A stretch of DNA of 64,000 nt from Vreelandella lutescens (GCF_014640815.1 NZ_BMHM01000004.1:1-64000), one strand, 5' to 3'; positions 7,845 through 16,723 are shown, numbered from the stretch's first letter. The notes: generated by a model from the sequence alone, not told the origin. Program-made: numbers and translations.

Positions 7845-8986
7845 TGCAGACCTGGCAACGGCTGGCCTTGGTGGCCTTACTGACCTTGAGCGTTTCACAA
7901 GCCGCCTTGGCGCAGCAGGATGAACGTGGCGCACGAGAGCAGCTAGACGCCCTCGGCCAAGAAATTGACGCCATGGCCGAGCGGCTAAGCGCCACGGATC
8001 AAGCACGTGACAGTGCCCAGCGTGAGCTGCGCGAGGTGGAAACAGAGCTGGCCCAGACCCACCAGCGGCTGGACCAGCTACAGGCCGAGCGACGCCAACT
8101 CGCTGATGAAACCTCTCAGCTACGCCAGCACCGCGAGCGCTTAGAGGGGGAACGCGATGCCCAGTACGCCGCGCTCGGTCAGCAGCTTGCCGCGCTTTAC
8201 CGGCTGGGGCCAACGCCCCAGCTTAAGCTGCTGCTCAACCAAAGCGATCCCGCTGAACTTGACCGCATGCAGGCTTATTTAAACCGGCTTACCCAAGCGC
8301 GCCAGCAGCGCTTGACCGATATCGCCCGGCTGGATACAGCGCTTGCGGATACCGAACTGGCGCTCGCTGAGCGGCAAACTCGCCTGGACACACTAGCCGA
8401 CGAGCTAGAAACGCAAAGCGCGCTGCTCGCCGAACGCACCGAAGAGCGCCGTGGCGTGGTGACGACGCTAGACGACCGCTACGGCAGTGAAGCTGATCGC
8501 TTGGCAGATCTTAACCAAAGCCGTGAACAGGCCGAGCAGCAGCTAAGAGCCATTCAAGCCGAGCTGGCGCGATTAGCAGAACCCACGCCCACCACGCACA
8601 TCACCCGCACTCAAGGCGATTTGCCCTGGCCGGTGCAGGGTGCGATCACGGCAAGTTTTCAGCGCCAAGATGGCGTGCACTACAACGGGATTGTGATTCA
8701 GGCAGGCGCAGGGACAGCGGTAACAGCGGTTCACTCCGGCCGTGTGGTCTTCGCTGACTGGATGCGCGGGTTCGGTAACTTATTAATTATCGACCATGGC
8801 GACCAGATCATGACGCTCCACGCCCATTTACAACAGTTCAGCGCCCGCCCTGGCCAGCAGGTCAACCGTGGCGATGAGATTGGCCGAATAGGCAACACTG
8901 GGGGCCAAGCAAGCCCAGCGCTTTACTTTGAGGTGCGCCGTGGTGGCGAACCAATTAATCCGCAACGTTGGATTGCACGACGTTGA
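7844..8986 (+). CDS. envC: EnvC-like LytM-domain murein hydrolase activator
   Basis: 380 aa: a signal peptide ([20 protein letters not shown], cleavage after ALA), a long coiled coil at about residues 25-235 rich in Glu/Gln/Arg/Leu, and a C-terminal LytM/M23 domain from about residue 255 (LPWPVQGAITASF). The usual metal-ligand pattern HxGxD reads HYNGIVI here, so the Asp ligand is lost, while the distal HAHL remains. This degeneration is known for EnvC, which activates AmiA/AmiB amidases at the septum rather than cutting peptidoglycan itself. It overlaps the gpmI stop by one base and is followed 100 bp later by ctpA. Confidence 0.9.
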   Translation: MQTWQRLALVALLTLSVSQAALAQQDERGAREQLDALGQEIDAMAERLSATDQARDSAQRELREVETELAQTHQRLDQLQAERRQLADETSQLRQHRERLEGERDAQYAALGQQLAALYRLGPTPQLKLLLNQSDPAELDRMQAYLNRLTQARQQRLTDIARLDTALADTELALAERQTRLDTLADELETQSALLAERTEERRGVVTTLDDRYGSEADRLADLNQSREQAEQQLRAIQAELARLAEPTPTTHITRTQGDLPWPVQGAITASFQRQDGVHYNGIVIQAGAGTAVTAVHSGRVVFADWMRGFGNLLIIDHGDQIMTLHAHLQQFSARPGQQVNRGDEIGRIGNTGGQASPALYFEVRRGGEPINPQRWIARR

Positions 8987-9086
8987 CGGGATAAGCTGAT
9001 AGCTCTCTTTATTTCATTCTCTTTGTGATGAACGTCTCAACCCGTGCAGCGACGCCCAACGCTGCCTTTCGCCTAGCGGAGTCCGC

Positions 9087-10388
9087 ATGACGCTATCTGT
9101 TACCGAGGTATCGGCCCCTGCCAAGCGTTTTTTGGCTACCCTGCTTCCGCTCGCGCTGCTAGCTGCTCCGCTCCCCTTAGCGGCCCAACCGGCGAACAGC
9201 GTTGCCGACGACCTGCCACTGGAAGAGATCCAAACCTTCGCTGAGGTGTTCGAGCGTATTAAGCGCGGCTACGTGGAAGAGGTCGATGACCGCACGCTAC
9301 TGCGTAACGCTATGCGCGGCATGCTGAGCGAGCTAGACCCCCACTCCGCTTATTTAGACGAAGACGAGTACCAGAGTCTTCGAGAGTCAACACAAGGTGA
9401 GTTCGGCGGTATCGGCATTGAAGTCGGTAACCAGAATGGTCAACTGATGGTTGTGACGCCGATTGATGACACGCCCGCCTCGCGGGCAGGCCTGCTGTCT
9501 CAGGATATTATCATCGCTATCGACGGCACCCCCACCGACAGTCTGTCGTTACAAGAAGCAGTGAACCTCATGCGTGGCGAGCCTGGTACCGCGCTTCGCC
9601 TCACCATTTTGCGCTCAGGCGAAGAGTCACCCCGTGAGTTCACATTGAACCGTGAAGTCATTCGTAGCGAGAGCGTAAAACACGAGACGCTTGAGCCTGG
9701 CTATGGCTATTTACGTATCAGCCAATTTCAGTCTCGGACCCCCGAACAGGCACGCCGTGCCATAGAGCGCATGGCCCGTGAACAGCCCTTGGAGGGTTTG
9801 ATTCTAGATCTACGTAACAACCCCGGTGGCGTGCTTCAAGCGGCGGTTGGTGTAGCGGATCTGTTTTTAGATGAAGGATTAATCGTCTATACCGAAGGCC
9901 GCCTCTCGGATACCGAGATGTCGTTCTCTGCCTCACCCGACACCCCCGCGGCCGACGTACCGCTGGTCGTCTTAATCAACAGCGGCAGTGCCTCCGCCGC
10001 TGAAATTGTCGCGGGTGCGCTACAAGACCAGCGCCGAGGCGTCATTATGGGCACAGAGAGCTTCGGGAAAGGCTCAGTGCAGCAGATTATGCCGCTGGGC
10101 AATGGCGAAGGCTTGAAGCTCACTACCGCTCTTTACTTCACGCCCAACGGTCGCTCTATTCAAGCGCAGGGCATTGAACCCGATGTTGAAGTGGTACGCG
10201 GCCGACTGGAGGTGGCTGAAGGGCGGCGTGAAGTGCGTGAGGCCGACCTAGATGGCCACTTAGGTAGCCAAAGCGACCTACCGCCAGCACGAGCAGCCAT
10301 GTCCCAGCGGCTGCGTGACGATTATCAGCTTAGCGAAGCGCTGAACCTCCTGAAGGCGCTGAACGTGGTGGATCGTCGCCGCGGCTAG
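9087..10388 (+). CDS. ctpA: carboxy-terminal processing protease, S41 family
   Basis: Periplasmic serine protease with a Ser-Lys dyad that trims C-termini of envelope proteins. The N-terminal hydrophobic segment at residues about 11-32 ends at an Ala-rich cleavage site. A PDZ domain follows (GGIGIEVGNQNGQLMVVTPI near 105, then ASRAGLLSQDII). The S41 core contains DLRNNPGGVL, the nucleophile region NSGSASAAEIVAGAL and the lysine in ESFGKGSVQ. The length of 433 aa is typical. The gpmI-envC-ctpA order recurs in gammaproteobacteria. Its TAG stop overlaps the stop of convergent ubiI through a shared CTAG. Confidence 0.94.
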   Translation: MTLSVTEVSAPAKRFLATLLPLALLAAPLPLAAQPANSVADDLPLEEIQTFAEVFERIKRGYVEEVDDRTLLRNAMRGMLSELDPHSAYLDEDEYQSLRESTQGEFGGIGIEVGNQNGQLMVVTPIDDTPASRAGLLSQDIIIAIDGTPTDSLSLQEAVNLMRGEPGTALRLTILRSGEESPREFTLNREVIRSESVKHETLEPGYGYLRISQFQSRTPEQARRAIERMAREQPLEGLILDLRNNPGGVLQAAVGVADLFLDEGLIVYTEGRLSDTEMSFSASPDTPAADVPLVVLINSGSASAAEIVAGALQDQRRGVIMGTESFGKGSVQQIMPLGNGEGLKLTTALYFTPNGRSIQAQGIEPDVEVVRGRLEVAEGRREVREADLDGHLGSQSDLPPARAAMSQRLRDDYQLSEALNLLKALNVVDRRRG

Positions 10389-11641
10389 CGACACGACGCA
10401 GGCAGGCGGCCTCGCTCACCGGTCGCTTGCCGCATCACCACACGCTTAAGCGGTACTAACTGGTTCATGCCACTCATACCGAGATTGCGCGCCAGCGTAA
10501 ACACAGGTTGATGGCTACCAAACAGCACTTTAAACCCCTTCATTAAGCCCAGCATGGCACTGTTATCCAAGCGCCGACGACGCTCATAGCGACTCAGCGT
10601 GGCAAGGCTGCCCCAAGGGGCACCTCGATGCCATGCCACTACTACTTCTTCGGCTAACACCGCTGCATCCATCAAACCGAGATTGACGCCCTGGCCTGCC
10701 AGCGGGTGAATACTGTGGGCGGCATCGCCTACTAAAGCGAAGTTGGGCTGCACATACTGCTTGGCATGGCGCTGCACCAGCGGAAACCGGTAGGCTTTAT
10801 CCACAGGGATGATATGCCCCAAGCGGCCCCCGAAAGCTGCGCCAAGCGCCTGGCCCAGCGCCTCAGTCGAGCACGCGGTCAGTTCACGCGCGTGCGCAGG
10901 CGTCGTTGACCATACAATAGAGCAGTAGCGGTCATCCCCGTTCACGGTTAACGGTAAAAATGCTAACGGGCACCCATCGATAAAGGCTTGCCGAGCAGTG
11001 TCATTGTGAGACTGTTCACAGCGCACCGTGGTGACAACGGCCTCTTGCTCCATCGACTCTTCAGCCACAGCGATACCCGCCAGCTCCCGCAAAGCAGAGC
11101 GTGCGCCATCAGCAGCGATGACCAGCGGCGTTTGCAGCTGGCGGCCATCATCCAGCACCAACCAGCGGCTAGTAGACGTAGTTTGCAGGGCCGACACGCT
11201 CACGCTATCCAGACGTGTCAGCGTCGGCTGTTTGTGCACTTGCGCGTTTAACGCGGCCAGTGTCACATCGTTTTCTACGATATGGCCCAGCACAGGAGTG
11301 CCTGCCTCATCTGCCGAGAAGTGAATATGACCACTGCCCTCAGCATCCCACACCTGCATATACCGGTAAGGCGTTACCCTTGCCGCGGCTATGGCGGGCC
11401 ATGCGCCCAAATGCGTGAGCAGCCGTTGGGACACTGGGGTCAGCGCGCTGACGCGGGGCGCGGGAATCTCGCCAGCGACTTCGTCCAGGCGCAGTGGCGA
11501 TGCCTTGGCTTCCACCAGCGCCACCTGCATCCCCGCCTCTGCCAGTAGCCCAGCCAGCGCAGTGCCTACCATGCCCGCGCCAACAATCACCGCGTCGAAC
11601 TGCGCGACGGGAGGCTTAGCTGCTTCTGATTGCGTTGTCAT
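10385..11641 (-). CDS. ubiI: UbiI-type FAD-dependent ubiquinone biosynthesis hydroxylase
   Basis: Aromatic-ring hydroxylase of the UbiH/F/I family, using FAD, O2 and NAD(P)H; UbiI performs the C5 hydroxylation in aerobic ubiquinone synthesis. The FAD dinucleotide fold is AVIVGAGMVGTALAGLL near residue 15, the DG motif is VIAADGARSALRE, and the ribose-binding GD motif is GDAAHSIHPLAGQGVNLGL. QVWDAEGSGHIHF and LGHIVEN match E. coli UbiI better than UbiH or UbiF. AAGGAG five bases before the ATG at 11641 fixes the start (418 aa); the open frame extends into ubiH. It is the last gene of ygfB-pepP-ubiH-ubiI, as in E. coli. Confidence 0.88.
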   Translation of the reverse strand: MTTQSEAAKPPVAQFDAVIVGAGMVGTALAGLLAEAGMQVALVEAKASPLRLDEVAGEIPAPRVSALTPVSQRLLTHLGAWPAIAAARVTPYRYMQVWDAEGSGHIHFSADEAGTPVLGHIVENDVTLAALNAQVHKQPTLTRLDSVSVSALQTTSTSRWLVLDDGRQLQTPLVIAADGARSALRELAGIAVAEESMEQEAVVTTVRCEQSHNDTARQAFIDGCPLAFLPLTVNGDDRYCSIVWSTTPAHARELTACSTEALGQALGAAFGGRLGHIIPVDKAYRFPLVQRHAKQYVQPNFALVGDAAHSIHPLAGQGVNLGLMDAAVLAEEVVVAWHRGAPWGSLATLSRYERRRRLDNSAMLGLMKGFKVLFGSHQPVFTLARNLGMSGMNQLVPLKRVVMRQATGERGRLPASCR

Positions 11642-11690
11642 AACACTCCTTCGGTGGTGGCCTTCGCTGGTTGAGAGCGATAGCTGCGCA

Positions 11691-12929
11691 TCAGCGCTCA
11701 AGCCCCATGGCACGGCGCGCTAAACCGCGGCGCAGCGGGCCGATCAAATTAAGGCCGATTAAGCCGGCACCGCGGGCGTGGGGCAACAGTGGCAATGAGT
11801 AACCAAACAGGCGCACCAAACCGTCGCTAAAACGGATCACGTTGGCACGGTCTTGCGAGCGACGGCGCTCAAAGGCCTGCAGGGTATGCATATCACCTAA
11901 TGAGCGCTGCTGCTGAGCGCCCAGAGACAGCGCTTCGATGAGATCCATCACCGAACGCAGCGCCAAATTAAACCCTTGGCCCGCCACCGGATGCAACGCG
12001 TGGGCGGCATTTCCCAGCACCGCTAAGCCAGGGCGCACGGGCTCTTCTGCGGTGACCAGTGACAGCGGATAACTGAAGCGCTGGCCAACGCGGGTGAACC
12101 GCCCAACACGGTCACCAAACGCCTGTTGCAGCTGGCTCAGAAAGGCATGATCCGATAGCGATAATCGTGCCTGCTCGCTACCGCTGGCATGCGTCCAGAC
12201 CAGCTCCATGGCCTGGCCCGGCAGCGGCAGCAGCGCGATAGGCCCCTCGGAGGTAAAGCGCTCATAAGCAATACCTTGATGGGGCTGGCTAATGCCCACA
12301 TGGGCAATGACCGCCGTTTGCTCATAGGAGTGACGGCGGCTGGCGATCCCCAATTGCTCCTTCAGCCCCGAGCGCCCGCCATCAGCCAAAATGGTCAACG
12401 CTGCCGTTAGCTCGCTGCCATCGGAAAGCTGCAAATGATGGCCGCTAGCCGTGGGTGTTAACTGTGCCACCGTGGCGGGGCAGTGCCACTCAATGGGTAA
12501 TTGCTGCAGCTTCTGATGCAACACGCGCCCCATCCAGGCATTGGGTATCACGTGTCCCAAGGCAGCGACGCCTAGCTCTTGCGCATCAAGGCGAGTCGCT
12601 CCCAAACGGCCTCGCTCGCTGATATGAATACGGTTGATCGGTGTGGCCTCGGCCTGCATCGCTTCCCACACGCCTAGCTGACGAAAGCGCTGAGCAGAAC
12701 CCTCGGCAATGGCGCTGGCGCGGGCATCAAAGCTTGGCTGCCAAGTGGCTTCCTGGTCGTCTTGCGGCAGCGCGTTGGCTTCGACAATGGCCACTCGCCA
12801 GCCGTAGCGCTCGATTAATGGTGCCAATGCACAGCCCAAGCTGGCACCTACCAGCCCACCGCCCACAATCACGATGTCGTGGCTGGGCGACTGCTTCTGT
12901 GCAGGCGTTACCTGTTCAGACCGATGCAT
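11691..12929 (-). CDS. ubiH: 2-octaprenyl-6-methoxyphenol hydroxylase (UbiH)
   Basis: Second FAD hydroxylase of ubiquinone synthesis, responsible for C1 hydroxylation. The 412 aa show IVIVGGGLVGASLGCALAP near residue 19, the DG motif region ILADGGRSGLKEQLGI, and the C-terminal FAD-ribose motif GNAAHALHPVAGQGFNLAL. The paralogy to ubiI (about 50 bp downstream) is evident. Position between pepP and ubiI supports UbiH over UbiF. Confidence 0.92.
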   Translation of the reverse strand: MHRSEQVTPAQKQSPSHDIVIVGGGLVGASLGCALAPLIERYGWRVAIVEANALPQDDQEATWQPSFDARASAIAEGSAQRFRQLGVWEAMQAEATPINRIHISERGRLGATRLDAQELGVAALGHVIPNAWMGRVLHQKLQQLPIEWHCPATVAQLTPTASGHHLQLSDGSELTAALTILADGGRSGLKEQLGIASRRHSYEQTAVIAHVGISQPHQGIAYERFTSEGPIALLPLPGQAMELVWTHASGSEQARLSLSDHAFLSQLQQAFGDRVGRFTRVGQRFSYPLSLVTAEEPVRPGLAVLGNAAHALHPVAGQGFNLALRSVMDLIEALSLGAQQQRSLGDMHTLQAFERRRSQDRANVIRFSDGLVRLFGYSLPLLPHARGAGLIGLNLIGPLRRGLARRAMGLER

Positions 12930-13020
12930 TGACCTCTCCTCTGTTTATAACGGGCTATCAAACCTAACCGTAATTTCGTAACGTAGTTTACATAACCACT
13001 ATCTAGCGAAAAATTTCTGG

Positions 13021-14358
13021 TTATTTATTAGCCATTAACTGCTCAATTTCTGCGATTTGCTTAGGCACACTTTCGGTCAGTACTTCATGCCCCTGCTGGG
13101 TGACGACCACGTTATCCTCAATACGAATGCCAATACCGCGATAGGCAGTGGGAATATCGTCTTCATCAGGGATATAGAGCCCAGGCTCAACGGTGAGCAC
13201 CATACCGGGAGCTAGCTGGCGGGGAGTGGCTTCATCCAGGCGGTAGGTGCCCACATCATGAACGTCCAGCCCCAGCCAGTGAGAGGTCGAGTGAAGGTAA
13301 AACCGGCGATAGCTTTCATCATCAATCCGCGCCTGAACATCACCTTCTAAAAGCCCCAGCCCAATCAGGCCAGCCGTCAGGTCATGCACCACGCCCTGGT
13401 GGATATCCGCTAGCGTAGCACCAGGCGCAATGGCCTCAACAGCACGTATCTGAGCGTCTAACACGACTTGGTAGAGCGCTCGCTGGGCGTCATTAAAGCG
13501 CCCGCTCACCGGGAAGGTACGGGTGATGTCGCCGGCGTAGAGGTCAAACTCGGCGCCAGCGTCAATCAGTACCAGCGTGTCCTCCTCCAGCACATCACTG
13601 TTCTCAATATAGTGCAGCACGCAGGCATTGGCGCCGCCGCCCACAATCGTGCTGTAGGCAGGCCCGCTAGCGCCTTGCCACACAAAGGTGTGCTCCAGTT
13701 CAGCCTGCAGCTGGTACTCACTTAGCCCGGCTTGGCAGGTGCGCATAGCACGTACGTGGGCCTGGGCTGAAATGGCCGCTGCATGGCGCAGCAAAGCTAT
13801 TTCAGCAGGGCTTTTGATCAGGCGCATGTCGTGAATCAAGGGGCGGCTATCCAGCCAGCCTTTCAGGGCGGGCTTGCCCCGGCGCATGCCCGCTTGAGCA
13901 TGGGCAAGCGCTTCTTCAGCCATGCTGACCGCTTCAGGGTTATCCAGCGGCGCATAGAGAAGCTCGCGACCATCCAGCAGCTCCATGAGAAGGGCGTCAC
14001 GCTCGGCATTCTCGAACGCCTGGTCGATACCGTGCAGGCTGACAACGCCATCGGCACCTAACCGCCTTCCGGTCCAGGCCTCCATGGTGGGGTCTCGGTC
14101 TTGGCAGAACACCACGCTTTGACCCCCTGCGCGGCTTGGCAACAGAACTAGCAGCGCGTCAGGCTCTTGAATGCCGGTTAAGTAGTAAAAGTCGCTCTGC
14201 TGGCGGAAGGGGTATTCGCTGTCGTGAGAGCGGGTGACGAGCGACGCCCCCGGCACCAGCAGCGCAGCATGGTTCGGCAACTGCGCCATAAGCGCCTCTC
14301 GGCGCTGACGATACTCGTCTGCGGAAATGGCAGCGGGGCGAGGCAGTGGCGTGGGCAT
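13021..14358 (-). CDS. pepP: Xaa-Pro aminopeptidase P
   Basis: Dimanganese metallopeptidase of family M24 that removes N-terminal residues preceding proline. The N-terminal domain has PFRQQSDFYYLTG; the pita-bread domain carries the metal ligands in DAGAEFDLYAGDITRTFP (two Asp), HSTSHWLGLDVHDVG (His), VEPGLYI (Glu) and IRIEDNV (Glu). AGGAG just upstream of the ATG at 14358 fixes the start (445 aa; E. coli 441). The open frame runs on into ygfB. The ygfB-pepP gap is 22 bp, so they are cotranscribed. Confidence 0.95.
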   Translation of the reverse strand: MPTPLPRPAAISADEYRQRREALMAQLPNHAALLVPGASLVTRSHDSEYPFRQQSDFYYLTGIQEPDALLVLLPSRAGGQSVVFCQDRDPTMEAWTGRRLGADGVVSLHGIDQAFENAERDALLMELLDGRELLYAPLDNPEAVSMAEEALAHAQAGMRRGKPALKGWLDSRPLIHDMRLIKSPAEIALLRHAAAISAQAHVRAMRTCQAGLSEYQLQAELEHTFVWQGASGPAYSTIVGGGANACVLHYIENSDVLEEDTLVLIDAGAEFDLYAGDITRTFPVSGRFNDAQRALYQVVLDAQIRAVEAIAPGATLADIHQGVVHDLTAGLIGLGLLEGDVQARIDDESYRRFYLHSTSHWLGLDVHDVGTYRLDEATPRQLAPGMVLTVEPGLYIPDEDDIPTAYRGIGIRIEDNVVVTQQGHEVLTESVPKQIAEIEQLMANK

Positions 14359-14380
14359 AACGGCTCCTATGCAGACGTGA

Positions 14381-14959
14381 TTAATGAACGGGGGCGTCGG
14401 TTTGCTCAACCTGAGGCTTGCCGGGGTGCTGTTCGGTGTAAAGCAGCATGGCCGCCATGCGGGCATGTTCGGTTAAGGCAAACAGGTCGTTCTCGTTTTC
14501 CGTGCTGTCGTCGATGTCGGTCTCCATCTGGCCCAGGCCTTCCAAGTCATCAATCGCTTCTTTCAGCGTTTGCGACCAGCGCTCCCGCAGGGTGTCATCG
14601 GCCACTTCCTCCACCACCTCCATAAAGCCTAGCGTCCACTCTTTAAGGCCTTGAGCCTGCTCTGCCAGTGAAAACAGCTCATCAGGCAGCAAGGGGGCAT
14701 AGTTCAAGTCGCTGGCACTCAATGCCTCTAGCGTTTGGCGACGCCAACCTAGCAGGCGCTCAGCGCTTGCCGGGTCACGAGGCTGTTCGACACCCAGGCT
14801 CAAGCAAACTTCTTCCAGCCATGCTTCAGCGGTCACATCGCGTAGCGCTAATAAGCCACACAGGCGACCATCTAAAAAGGCGGGGGACTGCATGCTACCG
14901 TGCAATAAAAATACATCCGCTACGTCAGAAAAGTCCTGGCGCTCGTCAATCAATGACAT
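14381..14959 (-). CDS. ygfB: YgfB/YecA family protein (UPF0149)
   Basis: 192-aa mostly helical acidic protein. FLLHGSMQSPAFLDGRLCGLL at the start, the LLPDELFSLAEQAQGLKEWTLGF region and EHARMAAMLLY near the C-terminus match the UPF0149 family. In Pseudomonas a YgfB homologue has been tied to control of peptidoglycan-recycling and amidase genes; that role is not visible here. It heads the ygfB-pepP-ubiH-ubiI unit and is divergent from zapA. Confidence 0.9.
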   Translation of the reverse strand: MSLIDERQDFSDVADVFLLHGSMQSPAFLDGRLCGLLALRDVTAEAWLEEVCLSLGVEQPRDPASAERLLGWRRQTLEALSASDLNYAPLLPDELFSLAEQAQGLKEWTLGFMEVVEEVADDTLRERWSQTLKEAIDDLEGLGQMETDIDDSTENENDLFALTEHARMAAMLLYTEQHPGKPQVEQTDAPVH

Positions 14960-15126
14960 GTTTCATGCTCGCTTTATACAGTGTGAAGATAAGACCACGA
15001 GGATAGGCGGGCGAGCCTGCGCGTTGACCCCACACAAGCGGCTCTCTTATAGTGAACGCCGTCTATCCTTCCTATGTAGTGATGTTAACGCATTGGGCCC
15101 CTTGCTGGCCCGTGCTGGAGCCATTG

Positions 15127-15435
15127 ATGAGTAACGCAAAGCGGCCAACGAAAGAGATTACCCTGCTGGGTCGCAGCTATATGATTGCCTGCGACACAGG
15201 CGAAGAAGCCCAGCTTGAACGCGCTGCTCGCTATTTGGATCGCGCCATGCACGGCATTCATGCCCAGAGCAGCGTGCTGGGCAGCGAGCGAATCGCCATT
15301 ATGGCGGCGCTCAATATTACCCACGAACTGCTGGAAGCGCTGGATGAGCATCGCGCGGGGGAAGCCAATCTCAGCCGTTTAAATGATCGGCTTGAGCGGG
15401 CGCTGATGGGCACCCGGCCGCGCAAAGAGCCTTAA
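15127..15435 (+). CDS. zapA: cell division protein ZapA
   Basis: Small FtsZ-ring-associated protein that crosslinks FtsZ protofilaments. 102 aa from the ATG at 15127, preceded by GGAG with six-base spacing; the open frame begins at 15052, but the first 25 residues are unlike ZapA. The N-terminal VTLLG-type strand is EITLLGRSYMIAC, followed by a long helix (ERAARYLDRAMHGI, SERIAIMAALNITHELLEAL) ending in Arg-rich residues. It is placed between ygfB and the 6S RNA gene, exactly as in E. coli. Confidence 0.93.
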   Translation: MSNAKRPTKEITLLGRSYMIACDTGEEAQLERAARYLDRAMHGIHAQSSVLGSERIAIMAALNITHELLEALDEHRAGEANLSRLNDRLERALMGTRPRKEP

Positions 15436-15461
15436 ACTGCCAAACATCTGCAACCGATACT

Positions 15462-15489
15462 TTGGCATTAGCAACGGCTCTGTTAGGAT
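15462..15489 (+). promoter_or_regulatory. sigma-70 promoter of the 6S RNA gene
   Basis: TTGGCA (15462-15467), 16-bp spacer, TAGGAT (15484-15489). The first paired base of the 6S closing stem, 15496, lies seven bases after the -10, the expected start-site distance. Confidence 0.7.
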
Positions 15490-15495
15490 AGCGAT

Positions 15496-15675
15496 GTTCT
15501 CTGGGGTGTACGCCAGTCGTTATAGTCCCTCGAGCCTATGCGCAGTACCCAGGGGGCCAAATGCTAGCCAGACCCGTGTGCATGTCCGTGCGTCGGAAAG
15601 CCTGACGGTTTGGCTGCGGCCACCCACCTGAACCAGTAGGTTCAGGGCCAGAACGACAGCGGCATTCTGGGGAAC
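15496..15675 (+). ncRNA. ssrS: 6S RNA
   Basis: About 180 nt regulatory RNA that mimics an open promoter and sequesters sigma-70 RNA polymerase in stationary phase. It lies in the 245-bp gap between zapA and fau, the conserved location. The ends pair over 13 bp: 15496-15508 (GTTCTCTGGGGTG) with 15663-15675 (CATTCTGGGGAAC), several pairs being G-U. Inside are the conserved features AGTCCCTCGAGCC on the left and GCCTGACGGTTTGGCTGCGGCC-like sequence on the right. The hairpin CCTGAACCAGTAGGTTCAGG near 15627-15646 resembles the right-arm stem of E. coli 6S. Ends are inferred from pairing and may be off by a few bases. Confidence 0.9.
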
Positions 15676-15683
15676 ACTTTGTG

Positions 15684-16319
15684 ATGACCTTCCGCGAGAT
15701 GACTCCTACCTCACCTAGCGACAAGACAGCCATTCGGCGCGAATTGAAACGCCGCCGCCGTATACTCTCCGCCGAGCAGCAAAAGCAGGCCGCCCTGGCA
15801 CTCTGCCAGCGTTTGCGCAAGCTTCCGGAAATCTGTCGCGCCAGACGCATCAGCCTTTATCTGCCGGTCAACGGTGAGATCGACCCAACGCCGTTAATTC
15901 CTTGGCTGCGCCAGCGCCGGGTGGCGATCTACTTGCCTGTTTTACGCCCTTTTAGCGATAACAGCCTCTGGTTTGTGGCCTACGGCGATACCACGCCCAT
16001 GGTCAAAAACCGCTTTGGCATTGCCGAGCCCTGCCCGCGCTTTGCTGCCCAGCGCCGCAACCGGCTGCCCGCGTGGGCGCTGGATACGCTGATGGTGCCG
16101 CTGGTGGGGTTTGATCAGCACGCAAACCGGATGGGTATGGGAGGTGGCTTTTATGACCGTAGCCTGGCCTTTATGCGCCGCCCCGGGCCCGCGCCCACGC
16201 TGATTGGCGTGGCACACGCTTGCCAGCAGGTGGACACCCTACCTATTGAGCCCTGGGATATTCCGCTTAATGCGGTGGTCAGCGACACTGGCGTCGTTCG
16301 ACCAACAAAAACGGGCTGA
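15684..16319 (+). CDS. fau: 5-formyltetrahydrofolate cyclo-ligase
   Basis: ATP-dependent enzyme converting 5-formyl-THF to 5,10-methenyl-THF (YgfA/Fau). The Arg-rich N-terminus IRRELKRRRRILS, the substrate region YLPVNGEIDPTPLI, PMVKNRFGIAEP and the C-terminal MGMGGGFYDRSLAFM loop with the conserved Gly-rich and Tyr/Asp residues match the family. The start is ambiguous: GTG at 15681, ATG at 15684 or ATG at 15699; the gene begins within nine bases of the end of 6S RNA and is probably cotranscribed with it, as in E. coli. It ends inside its own terminator stem. Confidence 0.93.
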   Translation: MTFREMTPTSPSDKTAIRRELKRRRRILSAEQQKQAALALCQRLRKLPEICRARRISLYLPVNGEIDPTPLIPWLRQRRVAIYLPVLRPFSDNSLWFVAYGDTTPMVKNRFGIAEPCPRFAAQRRNRLPAWALDTLMVPLVGFDQHANRMGMGGGFYDRSLAFMRRPGPAPTLIGVAHACQQVDTLPIEPWDIPLNAVVSDTGVVRPTKTG

Positions 16320-16340
16320 TCAGAATGATCAGCCCGTTTT
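16313..16340 (+). terminator. rho-independent terminator of fau
   Basis: GGGCTGATCA (16313-16322), loop GAA, TGATCAGCCC (16326-16335), then GTTTTAT. The fau TGA stop is part of the left arm. Confidence 0.82.
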
Positions 16341-16397
16341 ATGTGTTCACCTAGCAGGTGCAGCGTTAATGCTTAGAGCGCTGTTGTTAACCGTTGG

Positions 16398-16496
16398 TTA
16401 ACTCCCCGACAGCGCCTGTGCATATCCAGTGGCCAATACACCCAGTAAAAACACCACGGTTAACGCCATCACCATATCAGGCTTTCTACGCCGCAT
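16398..16496 (-). CDS. 32-residue single-span membrane peptide
   Basis: MRRRKPDMVMALTVVFLLG begins a 32-aa frame: a basic N-terminus (RRRK), a hydrophobic helix (MVMALTVVFLLGVLATGY) and a short tail ending ALSGS before TAA. Topology by the positive-inside rule would be N-in. The ribosome-binding region GGAGAAGAGG sits just before the ATG, and a good minus-strand promoter lies about 100 bp upstream, which argues that it is real. It is 227 bp downstream of ilvA and tail-to-tail with fau. I do not recognise a named family; I believe similar very short frames occur in related genomes, but this was not checked. Confidence 0.6.
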   Translation of the reverse strand: MRRRKPDMVMALTVVFLLGVLATGYAQALSGS

Positions 16497-16594
16497 GCCT
16501 CTTCTCCAACGTCTTTCGCAGTTGCCAAATGCCCTTTGTGCGTCACCAAGTTTTCATTTTGGGAAGATGACACACCTCATTAATTTCGGTCACG

Positions 16595-16624
16595 ACTATA
16601 GGGCCATAAGGGGCTCAATGACAA
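16595..16624 (-). promoter_or_regulatory. predicted sigma-70 promoter upstream of the small membrane-peptide gene
   Basis: On the minus strand TTGTCA (16624-16619), an 18-bp spacer and TATAGT (16600-16595). Predicted transcription start near 16588, giving a leader of about 90 nt before the ATG at 16496. The rest of the ilvA-to-peptide gap (16625-16723) shows no gene. Confidence 0.5.
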
Positions 16625-16723
16625 CTGCTAATAGCACTATTTTAGCCTCTTTATTAAACGTTTTAGCCGCCTCACTTTGCCTAGCTGCTCTGGAATGCGC
16701 AGTTAGTGAACACTTACATAACG

